This document shows, piece by piece, positions 49,204 through 58,854 of a stretch of 64,000 nucleotides of DNA. The notes under the pieces are model-generated. The model did no database searches. It saw only the letters and a list, made by a program, of their open reading frames with translations, and was not told the origin of the DNA. This DNA is from Rubrivivax sp. Lineage in GTDB: Bacteria; Pseudomonadota; Gammaproteobacteria; Burkholderiales; Burkholderiaceae_C. The first letter of the stretch is position 1; every line of letters begins with the position of its first letter. The stretch is from the NCBI GenBank assembly GCA_019635315.1, contig JAHBZT010000001.1, positions 1,348,001-1,412,000 on the forward strand. The letters run 5' to 3'. A program made the position numbers and the translations under genes.

Positions 49204-49617
49204 ATGGCCGGTCTCGATCGCGACACCCCGCAACCCACCGCGCTGACCGTGCACCAGGCCTCGCGCGTGCTCGAGGTGGCCTTCAGCGACGGTGCCAGCT
49301 TCCGCATCCCCTTCGAACTGCTGCGCGTGTATTCGCCGTCGGCCGAGGTGCAGGGGCACGGTCCCGGCCAGGAGGTGCTGCAGACCGGCAAGCGCAACGT
49401 GCTGGTGGAGGACCTGCAGCCGGTCGGCCACTATGCGGTGCAGCCGCGCTTCTCCGACGGCCACGAGACCGGCATCTACAGCTGGGACTACCTGTACCGC
49501 CTGGGCGCCGAGCAGGCCGAGCTGTGGCGCCGCTACGAGCAGCGCCTGCAGGAGGCCGGTGTCGACCGCGACGCGCCGATGACCCCCGCCGCCGGCGGCG
49601 CCTGCGGCCACCACTGA
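49204..49617 (+). CDS. DUF971 (gamma-butyrobetaine hydroxylase-like N-domain) protein
   Basis: 137 residues. The core [39 protein letters not shown] and the closing [26 protein letters not shown] define DUF971. The end is His/Cys-rich (GGACGHH). Relatives sit with Fe-S or ubiquinone genes; ubiE follows at 12 bp here, as is usual in betaproteobacteria. Exact role unknown. Confidence 0.9.
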   Translation: MAGLDRDTPQPTALTVHQASRVLEVAFSDGASFRIPFELLRVYSPSAEVQGHGPGQEVLQTGKRNVLVEDLQPVGHYAVQPRFSDGHETGIYSWDYLYRLGAEQAELWRRYEQRLQEAGVDRDAPMTPAAGGACGHH

Positions 49618-49628
49618 ACACGCGCACG

Positions 49629-50360
49629 ATGGCGCAGACCCACTTCGGCTACCAGACCGTCGACGAGGCCGACAAGGCGCGCCGCGTGCGCGGCGTCTTC
49701 GACTCGGTGGCCACGAAGTACGACGTGATGAACGACGTGCTCAGCCTGGGCCTGCACCGCGCCTGGAAGGCCTACACGGTGGCGGTGGCCGCCGTTCAGC
49801 CGGGCATGCAGGTGCTGGACATCGCCGGCGGCACCGGTGACCTGGCGCGTGCCTTCGCCGCCCGCGCCGGCGAGAGCGGCCGCGTCGTGCTGACCGACAT
49901 CAACGAGTCGATGCTGCGCGTGGGCCGCGACCGCCTGCTCGACGAAGGCCTGGTGGTCCCCACCGCGGCTTGCGACGCCGAGCACCTGCCCTTCGCCGAC
50001 GGCAGCTTCGACCTCGCCAGCGTCGCCTTCGGGTTGCGCAACATGACGCACAAGGAGGCCGCGCTGGCCGAGATGTGCCGCGTGCTGCGCCCGGGCGGCC
50101 GGCTGCTGGTGCTGGAGTTCTCGCGCCCGGTCGAGGCGATCGCCAAGCCCTACGACTGGTACTCGTTCACGCTGATGCCGCTGCTGGGTCGGTGGATCGC
50201 CGGCGACGCCGACAGCTACCGCTACCTGGCCGAGAGCATCCGCATGCACCCCGACCAAGCGACGCTGAAGGCGATGATGAAGACCGCCGGTTTCGGCCAT
50301 GTCGACGTGCACAACCTGGCCGGCGGCATCGTGGCGCTGCACGTGGGGATCAAGTGCTGA
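49629..50360 (+). CDS. ubiE: UbiE, ubiquinone/menaquinone C-methyltransferase
   Basis: 243 residues. It methylates the ring carbon in ubiquinone synthesis using SAM. Motif [21 protein letters not shown], and the family signatures [17 protein letters not shown] and [32 protein letters not shown]. Ends [15 protein letters not shown], typical of UbiE. Overlaps the next gene by 7 bp. Confidence 0.97.
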   Translation: MAQTHFGYQTVDEADKARRVRGVFDSVATKYDVMNDVLSLGLHRAWKAYTVAVAAVQPGMQVLDIAGGTGDLARAFAARAGESGRVVLTDINESMLRVGRDRLLDEGLVVPTAACDAEHLPFADGSFDLASVAFGLRNMTHKEAALAEMCRVLRPGGRLLVLEFSRPVEAIAKPYDWYSFTLMPLLGRWIAGDADSYRYLAESIRMHPDQATLKAMMKTAGFGHVDVHNLAGGIVALHVGIKC

Positions 50361-50899
50361 GGCGGCTGCAGCAGCGCCTGGGCTCGCGGCTGCGCCTGCG
50401 CTGGCGCGGGCCGGCGCGCGTGCCGCGGCTGCCGGCACCCGACGAGTCGCTCGCCGCGCGCATGATGCAGCGCCTGAAGCGCCGATGGCGGCGCAGCGTG
50501 CTGTCGCGGCCCGGGCTGCGCAGCCGCGTGCGCCAGCGCGATGTCGACGAACTGCTGCGCCTGGCACGCATGAGCTTCGTGCAGATGCAGGCGGCCTGGG
50601 ACCGCGCCGACCTGCAGGCGCTGGGCCTGATGGCCAGCCCGCCGCTGCTGGACGACCTGCGCGAGCAGTTGCTAGAGCGCGGCCCGGGCGGCAACCACAC
50701 CGAAGTGCTGGAACTGGAGGCGCGCCTGCTCGAGCTGGCCGAACTGCGCGAGGCCTTCGTCGCCAGCGTCGAGTTCTCAGGCCTGATCCGCGAGCAGCTC
50801 GACAGCGCCGCGGCGCCGTTTCGCGAACTCTGGCTGCTGGCCAACGACAAGCGCGCCGGCCAGGGCTGGCAGCTCGCGCGCGTGCAGTCGCTGTTCTGA
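50354..50899 (+). CDS. Tim44-like domain protein, short form
   Basis: 181 residues from a GTG overlapping the ubiE end. The C-terminal 110 residues match the bacterial Tim44-like domain ([61 protein letters not shown]). Relatives downstream of ubiE usually carry a signal and Gly-rich membrane part before this domain; here only a short Arg-rich head remains, so it may be cytoplasmic. Function unknown. Confidence 0.8.
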   Translation: MLRRLQQRLGSRLRLRWRGPARVPRLPAPDESLAARMMQRLKRRWRRSVLSRPGLRSRVRQRDVDELLRLARMSFVQMQAAWDRADLQALGLMASPPLLDDLREQLLERGPGGNHTEVLELEARLLELAELREAFVASVEFSGLIREQLDSAAAPFRELWLLANDKRAGQGWQLARVQSLF

Positions 50900-51237
50900 C
50901 CGGCTGCGGTCGGTTCGGCTGGCCCCGCGCCGACGGTGCGCGCCCCCGCTTGCCGTGGGGCCGCCGCCCGCCGCCCGGCAGGCGTCACACTCGCCGCTTA
51001 TCGTCGCCGCGTCGGCGTCATCGGCGCGCGGGTCGCGGCCGCTTTCGGACGTGAACTTGTGCCGCTGCGCACCCTGGTTCAGGGGAGGCCGGCGCACCTG
51101 GTCGCGCAGGGGGCTGCGGTTACACTGCGGCGCTTCATGCGTGTGGCGCGAGGCCATCGTCGCGAGGCCCTGCGCGGCGCGCTGCAACCGGTGCGGGTTG
51201 GTGCCCGGTTTCTGCCGACAACTTCAGGAAAGTGCTG
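50900..51237 (+). other. 338-bp intergenic region before the eps operon
   Basis: No gene. TACACT at 51121-51126 is a possible -10 about 112 bp before epsD with a weak CTGGTC -35 at 17 bp. AGGAAAGTG just before the ATG is the likely ribosome site. No terminator seen after the Tim44-like gene. Confidence 0.5.
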
Positions 51238-52275
51238 ATGAACCTGACGATGCACGATGCCTTCCGCCGCTCCTCGCGCCCCGCATCGGGGCCGGGCGCG
51301 CGCCGCGTCCGGCGCCTGCCCACGCTGGGCCTGGTGGCCGCGGTGGTCGCCACGCTGGCGCTGGCCGGCTGCGGCGACAAGAAGGAGAAGGTCGCCAGCC
51401 AGACCGCCGCCAAGGTCAACAAGGACGAGGTCACCGTCCACCAGATCAACTTCGTGCTCCAGCAGCAGCGCAACCTGCGCCCCGAGCAGACCGACGCCGC
51501 CACGAAGCAGATCCTCGAGCGGCTGATCGACCAGCAGCTCGCGGTGCAGAAGGCCGACGAGCTCAAGCTGGACCGCAACCCGCAGGTCGTGCAGCAGCTC
51601 GAGGCCGCGCGGCGCGAGATCCTGGCGCGCGCCTACGTGGAAAAGATCGGCGAGGCGGCACCCAAGCCCACGCCCGAGGAGATCGCGAAGTACTACGCCG
51701 AGAAGCCGGCGCTGTTCGCCGAGCGCCGCATCTACAGCATCCAGGAGATCGGCATCGAGGCCAAGCCCGACCAGGTGCCCATGCTGCGCGAGCGCCTGGC
51801 CGCGAGCAAGAACATCAACGAGTTCGTCGACTACCTGCGGGCCAACGACTTCCGCTTCGCCGGCAACCAGGCCGTGCGGGCCGCCGAGCAGCTGCCGCTG
51901 AACAGCCTGGACGCCTTTGCGCGCATGCGCGACGGGCAGGCGATGGTGGTGCCCACGCCGGGCGGCCTGCAGGTCGTGGTGCTCGCCGGTTCGCGCCTGC
52001 AGCCGGTCAGCGAGGAACAGGCGCGCCCCGCGATCGAACAGTTCCTGCTCAACGACCGCAAGCGCAAGCTGGTCGAGGAGGACATGAAGTCCATGCGTGC
52101 CGCGTCGCAGATCGAGTATGTCGGCCGCTTCGCCGAACTGGCGGCGTCGGCGCCTGCCCCCCCGGCGGCCGCGGCACCGGCGGCCCAGCCGGCGGCGCCC
52201 GCGCCGGCCGGCGCGTCGGCCCCCGCCGGCGGCCTGACCGGCAGCGACATCAGCAAGGGCCTGGGTCTGAAGTGA
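51238..52275 (+). CDS. epsD: EpsD-family peptidyl-prolyl isomerase lipoprotein
   Basis: 345 residues. A lipoprotein signal LGLVVAAVVATLALAGC-type stretch places Cys45 at the lipobox; a SurA/PrsA-like chaperone N-domain follows (VNKDEVTVHQINFVLQQQRNLRPEQTDAATKQILERLIDQQL), then a PpiC-like domain near 155 (LFAERRIYSIQEIGIEAKPDQV). The C-terminus is Ala/Pro rich. EpsD is a marker of exosortase-B exopolysaccharide loci. Overlaps epsE by one base. Confidence 0.9.
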   Translation: MNLTMHDAFRRSSRPASGPGARRVRRLPTLGLVAAVVATLALAGCGDKKEKVASQTAAKVNKDEVTVHQINFVLQQQRNLRPEQTDAATKQILERLIDQQLAVQKADELKLDRNPQVVQQLEAARREILARAYVEKIGEAAPKPTPEEIAKYYAEKPALFAERRIYSIQEIGIEAKPDQVPMLRERLAASKNINEFVDYLRANDFRFAGNQAVRAAEQLPLNSLDAFARMRDGQAMVVPTPGGLQVVVLAGSRLQPVSEEQARPAIEQFLLNDRKRKLVEEDMKSMRAASQIEYVGRFAELAASAPAPPAAAAPAAQPAAPAPAGASAPAGGLTGSDISKGLGLK

Positions 52276-53117
52276 TGAGCAGCCTCGCCAACCTCCTCTC
52301 CGTCGCGCTGGCGGCCGTCGTCGCGGCGCTGCTCTCGCTGGGCCAGCCGGCGCAGGCGCAGTCGGCCGCGCCCACCGGCGCCGCGGCGCCGCAGGAGTAC
52401 CGCCTGGGCTCCGGCGACGTGGTGCGCATCGCGGTCTTCCAGAACCCCGACCTGACGCTGGAGACGCGCATCACCGAGGCCGGCCTCGTGAGCTACCCGC
52501 TGCTGGGCAGCGTGCGCCTGGGCGGGCTGTCCGTCACCGCGGCAGAGAAGCTGATCGCCGACGGCCTGCGCAGCGGCAACTTCGTGCGCGACCCGCAGGT
52601 CACGCTGGTCGTGCTGCAGGTGCGCGGCAACCAGGCCAGCGTGCTGGGCCAGGTCAACCGCCCGGGCCGCTACCCGCTGGAAGTGGCCGACATGCGGCTG
52701 ACCGACCTGATCGCGATGGCGGGCGGCACCGCCGGCAACGGCGCCGACCTGGTGGTGCTGACCGGCACGCGCAACGGCCAGCCCTTCCGCGTGGAGGTCG
52801 ACCTGCCGACGCTGTTCGCGCCCGGCGGCGCCGCGAACAATCCGCTGGTGCTCAACGGCGACACGATCTGGATCGACCGCCAGCCGCTGGTCTACATCTA
52901 CGGCGAGGTGCAGCGCCCGGGCCCGATGCGCCTGGAGCGCGGCATGACCCTGATGCAGGCGCTGGCCACCGGCGGCGGCCTGACGCAGCGCGGCACCGAC
53001 AAGGGCATCCGCGTGCACCGCAAGGGCGCCGACGGCAGCATCCAGGTGCTGGAGGCCAAGATGGACGACCGCATGCGCGAAGGCGACGTGGTCTTCGTGC
53101 GCGAGAGCCTGTTCTGA
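52275..53117 (+). CDS. epsE: EpsE-family polysaccharide export protein (Wza-like)
   Basis: 280 residues. Signal peptide ANLLSVALAAVVAALLSLGQPAQA, a poly_export domain YRLGSGDVVRIAVFQNPDLTLETRITEAG, then SLBB-type repeats (VNRPGRYPLEVADMRLTDLIAMAGG and GEVQRPGPMRLERGMTLMQALATGGG). No lipobox Cys is visible, as usual for this subfamily. It would form the outer-membrane exit for the polysaccharide. Directly coupled to epsD. Confidence 0.94.
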   Translation: MSSLANLLSVALAAVVAALLSLGQPAQAQSAAPTGAAAPQEYRLGSGDVVRIAVFQNPDLTLETRITEAGLVSYPLLGSVRLGGLSVTAAEKLIADGLRSGNFVRDPQVTLVVLQVRGNQASVLGQVNRPGRYPLEVADMRLTDLIAMAGGTAGNGADLVVLTGTRNGQPFRVEVDLPTLFAPGGAANNPLVLNGDTIWIDRQPLVYIYGEVQRPGPMRLERGMTLMQALATGGGLTQRGTDKGIRVHRKGADGSIQVLEAKMDDRMREGDVVFVRESLF

Positions 53118-53164
53118 TCCGGCCCACCCGGCGCTGAAGCGCGGCGTTACCAGGAAACGAGACC

Positions 53165-54595
53165 ATGACCTTCGGACAATTCCTCTCCATCCTGCGCGCC
53201 CGCTGGTGGGTCGTGCTGCTGGTGCTGGGGCTCACGGTGGGCACGACGGTGGTCGTCAGCCTGCTGCTGCCCAAGCAGTACAGCGCCACGGCCAGCGTCG
53301 TCGTCGACTTCAAGCCCGACCCGATCAGCGCGATTGCGTTCGGCGGCGCGGCCAGCCCCACCTTCCTGGCGACGCAGGTGGACATCATCCGCAGCGAGCG
53401 CGTGGCGCAGCGCGTGGTGCGCAACCTGCGCCTGAACGAGAACCCGCAGGTGCGCCAGCAATGGCTGGACGCGACCAACGGCGAAGGCAGCATCGAGACC
53501 TGGCTGGGCACCGTGTTCCAGCAGCAGATGGACGTGCAGCCCAGCCGCGAGAGCAGCGTCATCGCCATCAGCTACAAGGCGCCCGACCCGCGCTTCGCCG
53601 CCGGCCTGGCCAACGCCTTCGCGCAGGCCTACATCGACACCGCGCTGGAACTGCGCACCAACCCGGCGCGCCAGTTCAACGAGTTCTTCGACGCCCGCGC
53701 CAAGGAGGCGCGCGACACGCTGGAGAAGGCGCAGGCCCGGCTGAGCAACTTCCAGAAGACCAACGGCATCATCGCCAGCGACGAGCGGCTGGACATCGAG
53801 AATGCGCGCCTGAACGAGCTGAGCTCGCAGCTCACCGCGCTGCAGGCGGTGGCCGCCGAGAGCGCCTTCCGCCAGGCCCAGGCGCAGGGCGCGCAGGCCG
53901 ACCGGCTGCAGGACGTGCTGAACAACCCGGTCGTCGCCGGCCTGCGCAGCGAGATCAACCGCAACGAGGCACTGCTGCAGCAGCTGACCACGCGGCTGGG
54001 CGACAACCACCCGCAGGTGCGCGAGGCCAAGGCCAACCTGGCCGAACTGCGTCGGCGCCTGGACGCCGAGACCACCAAGGTGGCCGGCAGCGTGGGCGTC
54101 ACCAGCAACATCAACCAGCGTCGCGAAGCCGAGGTGCGCCGCCAGCTCGAAGCCCAGCGCGCCAAGGTGCTGCAGATGAAGACCGTGCGCGACCAGGGCA
54201 TGGTGATCATGCAGGACGTGACCAACGCGCAGCGCGCCTACGACGCCGTGCTGCAGCGCTTCACGCAGACCAACCTGGAGAGCCAGGCCACGCAGAGCAA
54301 CGTCAACCTGCTGACGCAGGCGCAGCCGCCTATCGAGCACAGCAGCCCGAACCTGGTGCTGAACACGGCGCTGGCGGTCTTCCTGGGCGGCCTGCTGGCG
54401 CTGGGCACCGCGCTGCTGCTGGAGCTGATGGACCGCCGCGTGCGCAACCCCGAGGACGCGGTCGCCGCGCTGGGCCTGCCCGTCATCGGCGTGATGCCCA
54501 AGCCGGGCTCGCGCCTGAGCCTGCGCGGCCGCCAGGCCAGCCTGATGCAGCAGCGCTTGCTGGCCCCGCTGCCGGCGCCGCCGCAGGGCACCTGA
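53165..54595 (+). CDS. epsF: EpsF-family chain-length determinant protein
   Basis: 476 residues. Wzz/GumC-type co-polymerase: TM1 ARWWVVLLVLGLTVGTTVVVSLLL, a long periplasmic coiled coil (residues 165-390), TM2 NLVLNTALAVFLGGLLALGTALLLELM. No C-terminal kinase; that is supplied by epsG, 36 bp downstream. Controls polymer length together with epsG. Confidence 0.93.
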   Translation: MTFGQFLSILRARWWVVLLVLGLTVGTTVVVSLLLPKQYSATASVVVDFKPDPISAIAFGGAASPTFLATQVDIIRSERVAQRVVRNLRLNENPQVRQQWLDATNGEGSIETWLGTVFQQQMDVQPSRESSVIAISYKAPDPRFAAGLANAFAQAYIDTALELRTNPARQFNEFFDARAKEARDTLEKAQARLSNFQKTNGIIASDERLDIENARLNELSSQLTALQAVAAESAFRQAQAQGAQADRLQDVLNNPVVAGLRSEINRNEALLQQLTTRLGDNHPQVREAKANLAELRRRLDAETTKVAGSVGVTSNINQRREAEVRRQLEAQRAKVLQMKTVRDQGMVIMQDVTNAQRAYDAVLQRFTQTNLESQATQSNVNLLTQAQPPIEHSSPNLVLNTALAVFLGGLLALGTALLLELMDRRVRNPEDAVAALGLPVIGVMPKPGSRLSLRGRQASLMQQRLLAPLPAPPQGT

Positions 54596-54631
54596 CAGAA
54601 CAATACCGGACCCGACCCAGAGGCACCGCAC

Positions 54632-55573
54632 GTGGCCAAGTTTCGAGATTCCACCGCCGACGCCAGCGTCATCGAGGCCGCCGCGGCGCGCCAGCCGGCA
54701 CCCCCGCTGCCGCCCGCCGTCGACGCCGACCCCGAGGTGCACGACCGCAGCATCGGCGACATCATCGCCGAGCTGCGCAACCTCTCCGCCGAGCAGGTGG
54801 AGCAGGTGCTGGCGCACCAGCGCAGCACCGGCGTGCGCTTCGGCGAGGCCGCCGTCGCGCTGGGCTTCGCCAGCAAGGACGACGTGCTGTTCGCGCTGGC
54901 GCAGCAGTTCCACTACCCCTACGCGCCGGAGGAGGAGCGCAAGCTCGCCCCCGAGCTGGTGACGCTGAACGAGCCCTTTAGCCCGCGCGCCGAATACTTC
55001 CGGGCACTGCGCAGCCAGCTGATGATGCGGCTGTTCGCCGAAGGCGAGCAGCGCCGCGCGGTAGCCGTCATCAGCCCCGACGCCGGCGACGGCAAGACCT
55101 ACTGCGCGGCCAACCTGGCCGTCACGCTGGCCCAGCTGGGCGGCCGCACGCTGCTGGTGGACGCCGACATGCGCGGCCCGCGCGTGCACGAGCTGTTCCG
55201 CCTGCACAACCGCACCGGGCTCTCGGGCATCCTGAGCGGGCGCGCCGACAAGGGCGTCATCCAGCAGGTGCCCAGCGTGCCCAGCCTGTTCGTGCTGCCG
55301 GTGGGCACGACACCGCCGAACCCGCTGGAACTTGTCGAGCGTCCGGCGTTCGGACTGCTGATGCGAGAGCTGGCCGTCAAGTTCGACCACGTCATCGTGG
55401 ACACGCCGGCCGGCATCTACGGCGCCGACGCGGCGGTGATCGCCGCCCGCTGCGGCAGCGCGATCGTCATCGCGCGCAAGAACGCCGCCCGCGTGGCGAT
55501 GCTGCAGGAGCTGGTGGCCAGCTTCGAGGGCAGCCACGTCAAGCTGGCGGGTGTGGTGATGAACGAGTACTGA
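54632..55573 (+). CDS. epsG: EpsG-family chain-length tyrosine kinase (BY-kinase)
   Basis: 313 residues, GTG start. Walker A SPDAGDGKTYCAANLAVTLAQ near 155, Walker A' LLVDADMRGPR near 178, and Walker B HVIVDTPAG near 255 are the BY-kinase set. The N-terminal part (SAEQVEQVLAHQRSTGVRFGEAAVALGFASKDDVLFALAQQ) is a GspE_N-like domain. No Tyr cluster remains at the C-terminus (ends MNEY). Partner of EpsF. Confidence 0.92.
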   Translation: MAKFRDSTADASVIEAAAARQPAPPLPPAVDADPEVHDRSIGDIIAELRNLSAEQVEQVLAHQRSTGVRFGEAAVALGFASKDDVLFALAQQFHYPYAPEEERKLAPELVTLNEPFSPRAEYFRALRSQLMMRLFAEGEQRRAVAVISPDAGDGKTYCAANLAVTLAQLGGRTLLVDADMRGPRVHELFRLHNRTGLSGILSGRADKGVIQQVPSVPSLFVLPVGTTPPNPLELVERPAFGLLMRELAVKFDHVIVDTPAGIYGADAAVIAARCGSAIVIARKNAARVAMLQELVASFEGSHVKLAGVVMNEY

Positions 55574-55588
55574 TCGAGGGCATCGCCG

Positions 55589-56503
55589 GTGGCCATGGCC
55601 GAATCGAGCAAGGTCAACCCCGCAGCCACGGCCAAGGCGGTCGGCTGGCTTCCGGTCGGCAGTGACCTGTGGGTGCTGTTGCTGTTGCTGGGCGGCTTCG
55701 CGCTGCTGTTCGTGCCCACCTACTGGGACCTCTCCGACACCGTCTGGGCGTCGGACGAGCAGGGCCACGGACCGATCATCCTGGCGGTGAGCCTGTGGCT
55801 GCTCTTCCAGCTTCGCCACACGATCGCCGCGCTGCCCGACGAACCGCGGCCCCTGCTCGGCGGTGCGGTCTTCGGCTTCGGCCTGCTGCTGTACGTGCTG
55901 GGACGCACGCAGGCGGTGATCATGTTCGAGGTGGGCTCGCAGATCGCCGTGATCGCCGGCCTGCTGCTGCTGTTCAAGGGCTCCAAGGCGGTCCGGCTGG
56001 CGTGGTTCCCGCTGTTCTTCCTGCTCTTCATGATGCCCTTGCCGGGCACCCTGGTCGCCGCGGTGACGACACCGTTGAAGGCCGCCGTGTCCTACGTGGC
56101 CGAGGTGCTCATGTACGAGCTCGGCTATCCGATTGCACGAACCGGAGTGATCCTGTTCGTCGGCCAGTACCAGCTCCTGGTGGCCGACGCATGCGCTGGC
56201 TTGAACAGCATGTTCACGCTGGAGGCACTGGGCCTGCTCTACATGAACCTCATGGGCTACACCAGCGTGGCCCGCAACGTGACCTTGGCGGTGCTGATCA
56301 TCCCGATCGCCTTCGTGGCAAACGTGATCCGCGTGATGATCCTGATCCTGGTGACCTATCACTTCGGAGACGAAGCGGGTCAGGGGTTCGTCCACGACTT
56401 CGCCGGCATGGTGCTGTTCATGGCGGGCCTGGTGCTGATGCTGGTTACCGACAAGCTGCTGGGCCTGTTCATTCCCAGCCAGCGCAAGGAGAAGCGCTCA
56501 TGA
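55589..56503 (+). CDS. xrtB: XrtB, exosortase B
   Basis: 304 residues, GTG chosen because GAGGG lies 8 bases upstream; the ATG at 55595 is possible. It is a polytopic inner-membrane cysteine protease/transpeptidase that processes PEP-CTERM proteins. About eight helices; catalytic Cys202 in ADACAGLNSMFTLEALGLLYM, Arg248 in VANVIRVMILI and His269 in GQGFVHDFAGM. Gene order epsG-xrtB-epsI is the exosortase-B signature. Its likely substrates are encoded at 15283, 38320 and 48584. Confidence 0.96.
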   Translation: MAMAESSKVNPAATAKAVGWLPVGSDLWVLLLLLGGFALLFVPTYWDLSDTVWASDEQGHGPIILAVSLWLLFQLRHTIAALPDEPRPLLGGAVFGFGLLLYVLGRTQAVIMFEVGSQIAVIAGLLLLFKGSKAVRLAWFPLFFLLFMMPLPGTLVAAVTTPLKAAVSYVAEVLMYELGYPIARTGVILFVGQYQLLVADACAGLNSMFTLEALGLLYMNLMGYTSVARNVTLAVLIIPIAFVANVIRVMILILVTYHFGDEAGQGFVHDFAGMVLFMAGLVLMLVTDKLLGLFIPSQRKEKRS

Positions 56504-57186
56504 ACGGCGCCAGGCGCAGGGCCGTCGTCGTGCTGTCGGGCATGGTCGCTGCCGCAGCGCTGGCGAAGGCCGGTGTTCCGACAAAGAAGATTGCAGACAC
56601 CTGGGAGACCGATCTCGAGAAGATCTTCCCCGTCCAGTTCGGCGACTGGCAGGTGGACCGCTCGATACCCGTGATCCTGCCCGCCCCGGACGTGCAGGCC
56701 AAGCTCGACGCGATCTACAACCAGGTTCTGGCGCGGACGTATGTCAACCGACGCACCGGCACGCGCGTGATGCTCAGCGTGGCCTACGGGGGCGATCAGT
56801 CCGATGGCATGTCGGTGCACCTGCCCGAGGTCTGTTATCCGGCGCAGGGCTTCCAGTTGCTCGGACAGCGGTCGGCAACGCTGAAGCTGCTTGGTCGTGA
56901 CATTCCGGTCAAGCAACTGCGCACGCGGCTCGGCAGCCGCGTCGAGCCGGTAACTTACTGGCTGACCCTGGGCGAGACGGTCGCCGCCACACGCACGCAG
57001 CGGAAGTTGCGTCAGATGGAGTACGGCCTGCGAGGCATCGTGCCCGACGGCATGTTGGTCCGCGTGTCCAGTATCGACGCCGACGCCGAGCGCGCGTTCG
57101 GCATCCAGCAGGCCTTTCTGGAGGGTCTGGCATCAGCGGTGCCGAGTCAGTATGCCAATCGTGTGCTCGGAACGGTGTCGGCCTGA
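56500..57186 (+). CDS. epsI: EpsI, exosortase-associated DUF3485 protein
   Basis: 228 residues, ATGA overlap with xrtB. N-terminal signal anchor AVVVLSGMVAAAALAKAG, then FPVQFGDWQVDRSIPVILPAPDVQAKLDAIYNQVLARTYVN and SDGMSVHLPEVCYPAQGFQLLG, hallmarks of the EpsI family. Always found with exosortases; role in export or polymer assembly undefined. The base composition is already lower than in the genes before epsG. Confidence 0.93.
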   Translation: MNGARRRAVVVLSGMVAAAALAKAGVPTKKIADTWETDLEKIFPVQFGDWQVDRSIPVILPAPDVQAKLDAIYNQVLARTYVNRRTGTRVMLSVAYGGDQSDGMSVHLPEVCYPAQGFQLLGQRSATLKLLGRDIPVKQLRTRLGSRVEPVTYWLTLGETVAATRTQRKLRQMEYGLRGIVPDGMLVRVSSIDADAERAFGIQQAFLEGLASAVPSQYANRVLGTVSA

Positions 57187-57279
57187 CGCGCTGCGCCAAC
57201 GAGCTCGCAATCTGGCCTTCCGGCGAGGGCACCGCAGCGGCCGGGTGCGTGAACTGGCATCGATTCCCATAGGCTTCAC

Positions 57280-58854
57280 ATGAAGGCATCACCACACCTG
57301 TATGCGCCAGAAGCCTGGACCGGGCGGGCTGCCGGGCGGGCTCCGCACACCGGCACGCTGTCCCTGCTGCTTCTGGCCGTATCGGTACTGGTCGCCGCAC
57401 TTCTGGGGCTGAGCGCCGCCATCCTTCCGCCAATCGCCATCGCATTCCTCGTGGCTTTGGTGCTGGGCGCGGCTCTCGTCACGCAGCCCGTGCTGCTGCT
57501 GTGGCTGACCATGCTCTCCACGCTGTTCATCGCAGGAGCGGTGAAGTACTTCGTCACCGGCTTCGATCGCATCTGGTGGGTCGGCTATGGCCTGGCAGCG
57601 TCGATGTACCTGGCAGCCTTGCTGCACCTGTTGGCCGTCAGGCGGCCGCGGGCCTTCCACCATACCGCTCCCGCGAGGGCTCTGGCGGTCCTGTTGCTCC
57701 TCTTCGTTGCGCTGATCCTCGGGGCGGCAGTCGCGAACGCGGTCCCGATCGGACAGTTTGCCGCCGCGTCCAAGAGCTGGCTCCTCTACGGTGGGGTGAT
57801 CGCGTTGCTCGCCGCCGTGCCTCTGAAGCCGGACACGGTGCGGCGCTGGGGCCTGGCCATACTGGTGCTGGCGTGCATGCAGGTCCTGCCTGTCGTCTAC
57901 CAGTTCCTGTTCGTACGCGGGCGTCGTCTTGATCTGGGCATCGGGGCGACGGCCACGGAGGCTTCAGACAGCGTCGTGGGAACCTTCGGGGGCAGCATGG
58001 AAGGAGGCGGCATGTCCGCCGTGCTGGCCTTCTTCCTGTGTGTGGTCATCGCGTTCGTGCTGCTGGCAAGGAAGCATCAGGTCGTCGGTCGCGCCAGGGC
58101 CGCGGTGCTCGTCGGCTTGCTGGGCGTGCCGCTGTTGCTCATGGAGGTCAAGATCGCCTTCGTATACCTGCCGCTCATGTTGCTGCTGGTCTATAGAGCT
58201 GCGATCCTGCGAAACCCGCTCGGCTTCATTGCCGGCGCGATGCTGACGATTGCCGTCGGTGCCGCGGGCCTGCTGGCCTACCAGAACTTCCACTGGGACA
58301 AGACGGGTCGTGATGTCGGCGGCAACGTTGAGAGGTTCTTCGGCTACTCCTTCGAACAGCAGGCCAGCATCGAACGGTACCGCGCCGGTGTGATGACGCG
58401 TCGCGAGGCCGTCGAATTCTGGTGGGATCGCCATGACTCTTCATCGCTGGCGCCAGCGCTGTTCGGCCACGGATTCGGCGCCGCGCGGACCGAAGGGCTC
58501 GCGCTCGGATCGGCTGCAGCGCCGAACTGGCCGCGCAAGATCGACATGACTGGGGCGTCTTCGCTTCTTTGGGAACTCGGCATCGTTGGCACTGGCCTGT
58601 TCCTTGCCTCGCTGGTGGCGGGTTTCGTCGCATGCAGTCGAATGTCCAAGTTGAGCACCTTGTTGCCCTGGCAGCGGGCGTTGGCAGGGAGTCTTCAAGT
58701 CCTGTTCGTCCTGACCGTTGTCTCACTGCCGTACCGGAACGACATTCCGTATGCGGCCCCGATGATGTTTCTGCTGATGAGCGGTTTCGGTCTGACCTTC
58801 TGGCTGGGTCGCCAGGCTGCGGAAAGGGTGTCCACACCGCCGGGACGTACATGA
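57280..58854 (+). CDS. membrane protein, probable polysaccharide polymerase (Wzy/O-antigen ligase-like)
   Basis: 524 residues with about 11-12 membrane helices (e.g. LSLLLLAVSVLVAALLGLSAAIL, LVALVLGAALVTQPVLLLWLTM) and a larger periplasmic loop near residues 345-430. This topology and the place in the locus fit a Wzy-type polymerase; sequence motifs are not diagnostic. Overlaps the next gene by ATGA. Confidence 0.7.
   Translation: MKASPHLYAPEAWTGRAAGRAPHTGTLSLLLLAVSVLVAALLGLSAAILPPIAIAFLVALVLGAALVTQPVLLLWLTMLSTLFIAGAVKYFVTGFDRIWWVGYGLAASMYLAALLHLLAVRRPRAFHHTAPARALAVLLLLFVALILGAAVANAVPIGQFAAASKSWLLYGGVIALLAAVPLKPDTVRRWGLAILVLACMQVLPVVYQFLFVRGRRLDLGIGATATEASDSVVGTFGGSMEGGGMSAVLAFFLCVVIAFVLLARKHQVVGRARAAVLVGLLGVPLLLMEVKIAFVYLPLMLLLVYRAAILRNPLGFIAGAMLTIAVGAAGLLAYQNFHWDKTGRDVGGNVERFFGYSFEQQASIERYRAGVMTRREAVEFWWDRHDSSSLAPALFGHGFGAARTEGLALGSAAAPNWPRKIDMTGASSLLWELGIVGTGLFLASLVAGFVACSRMSKLSTLLPWQRALAGSLQVLFVLTVVSLPYRNDIPYAAPMMFLLMSGFGLTFWLGRQAAERVSTPPGRT

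Noticed and set aside
53147-56395. 1082-codon minus-strand frame over the eps genes
   Set aside because: Shadow of epsF, epsG and xrtB, with no recognisable family and biased His/Gln composition.
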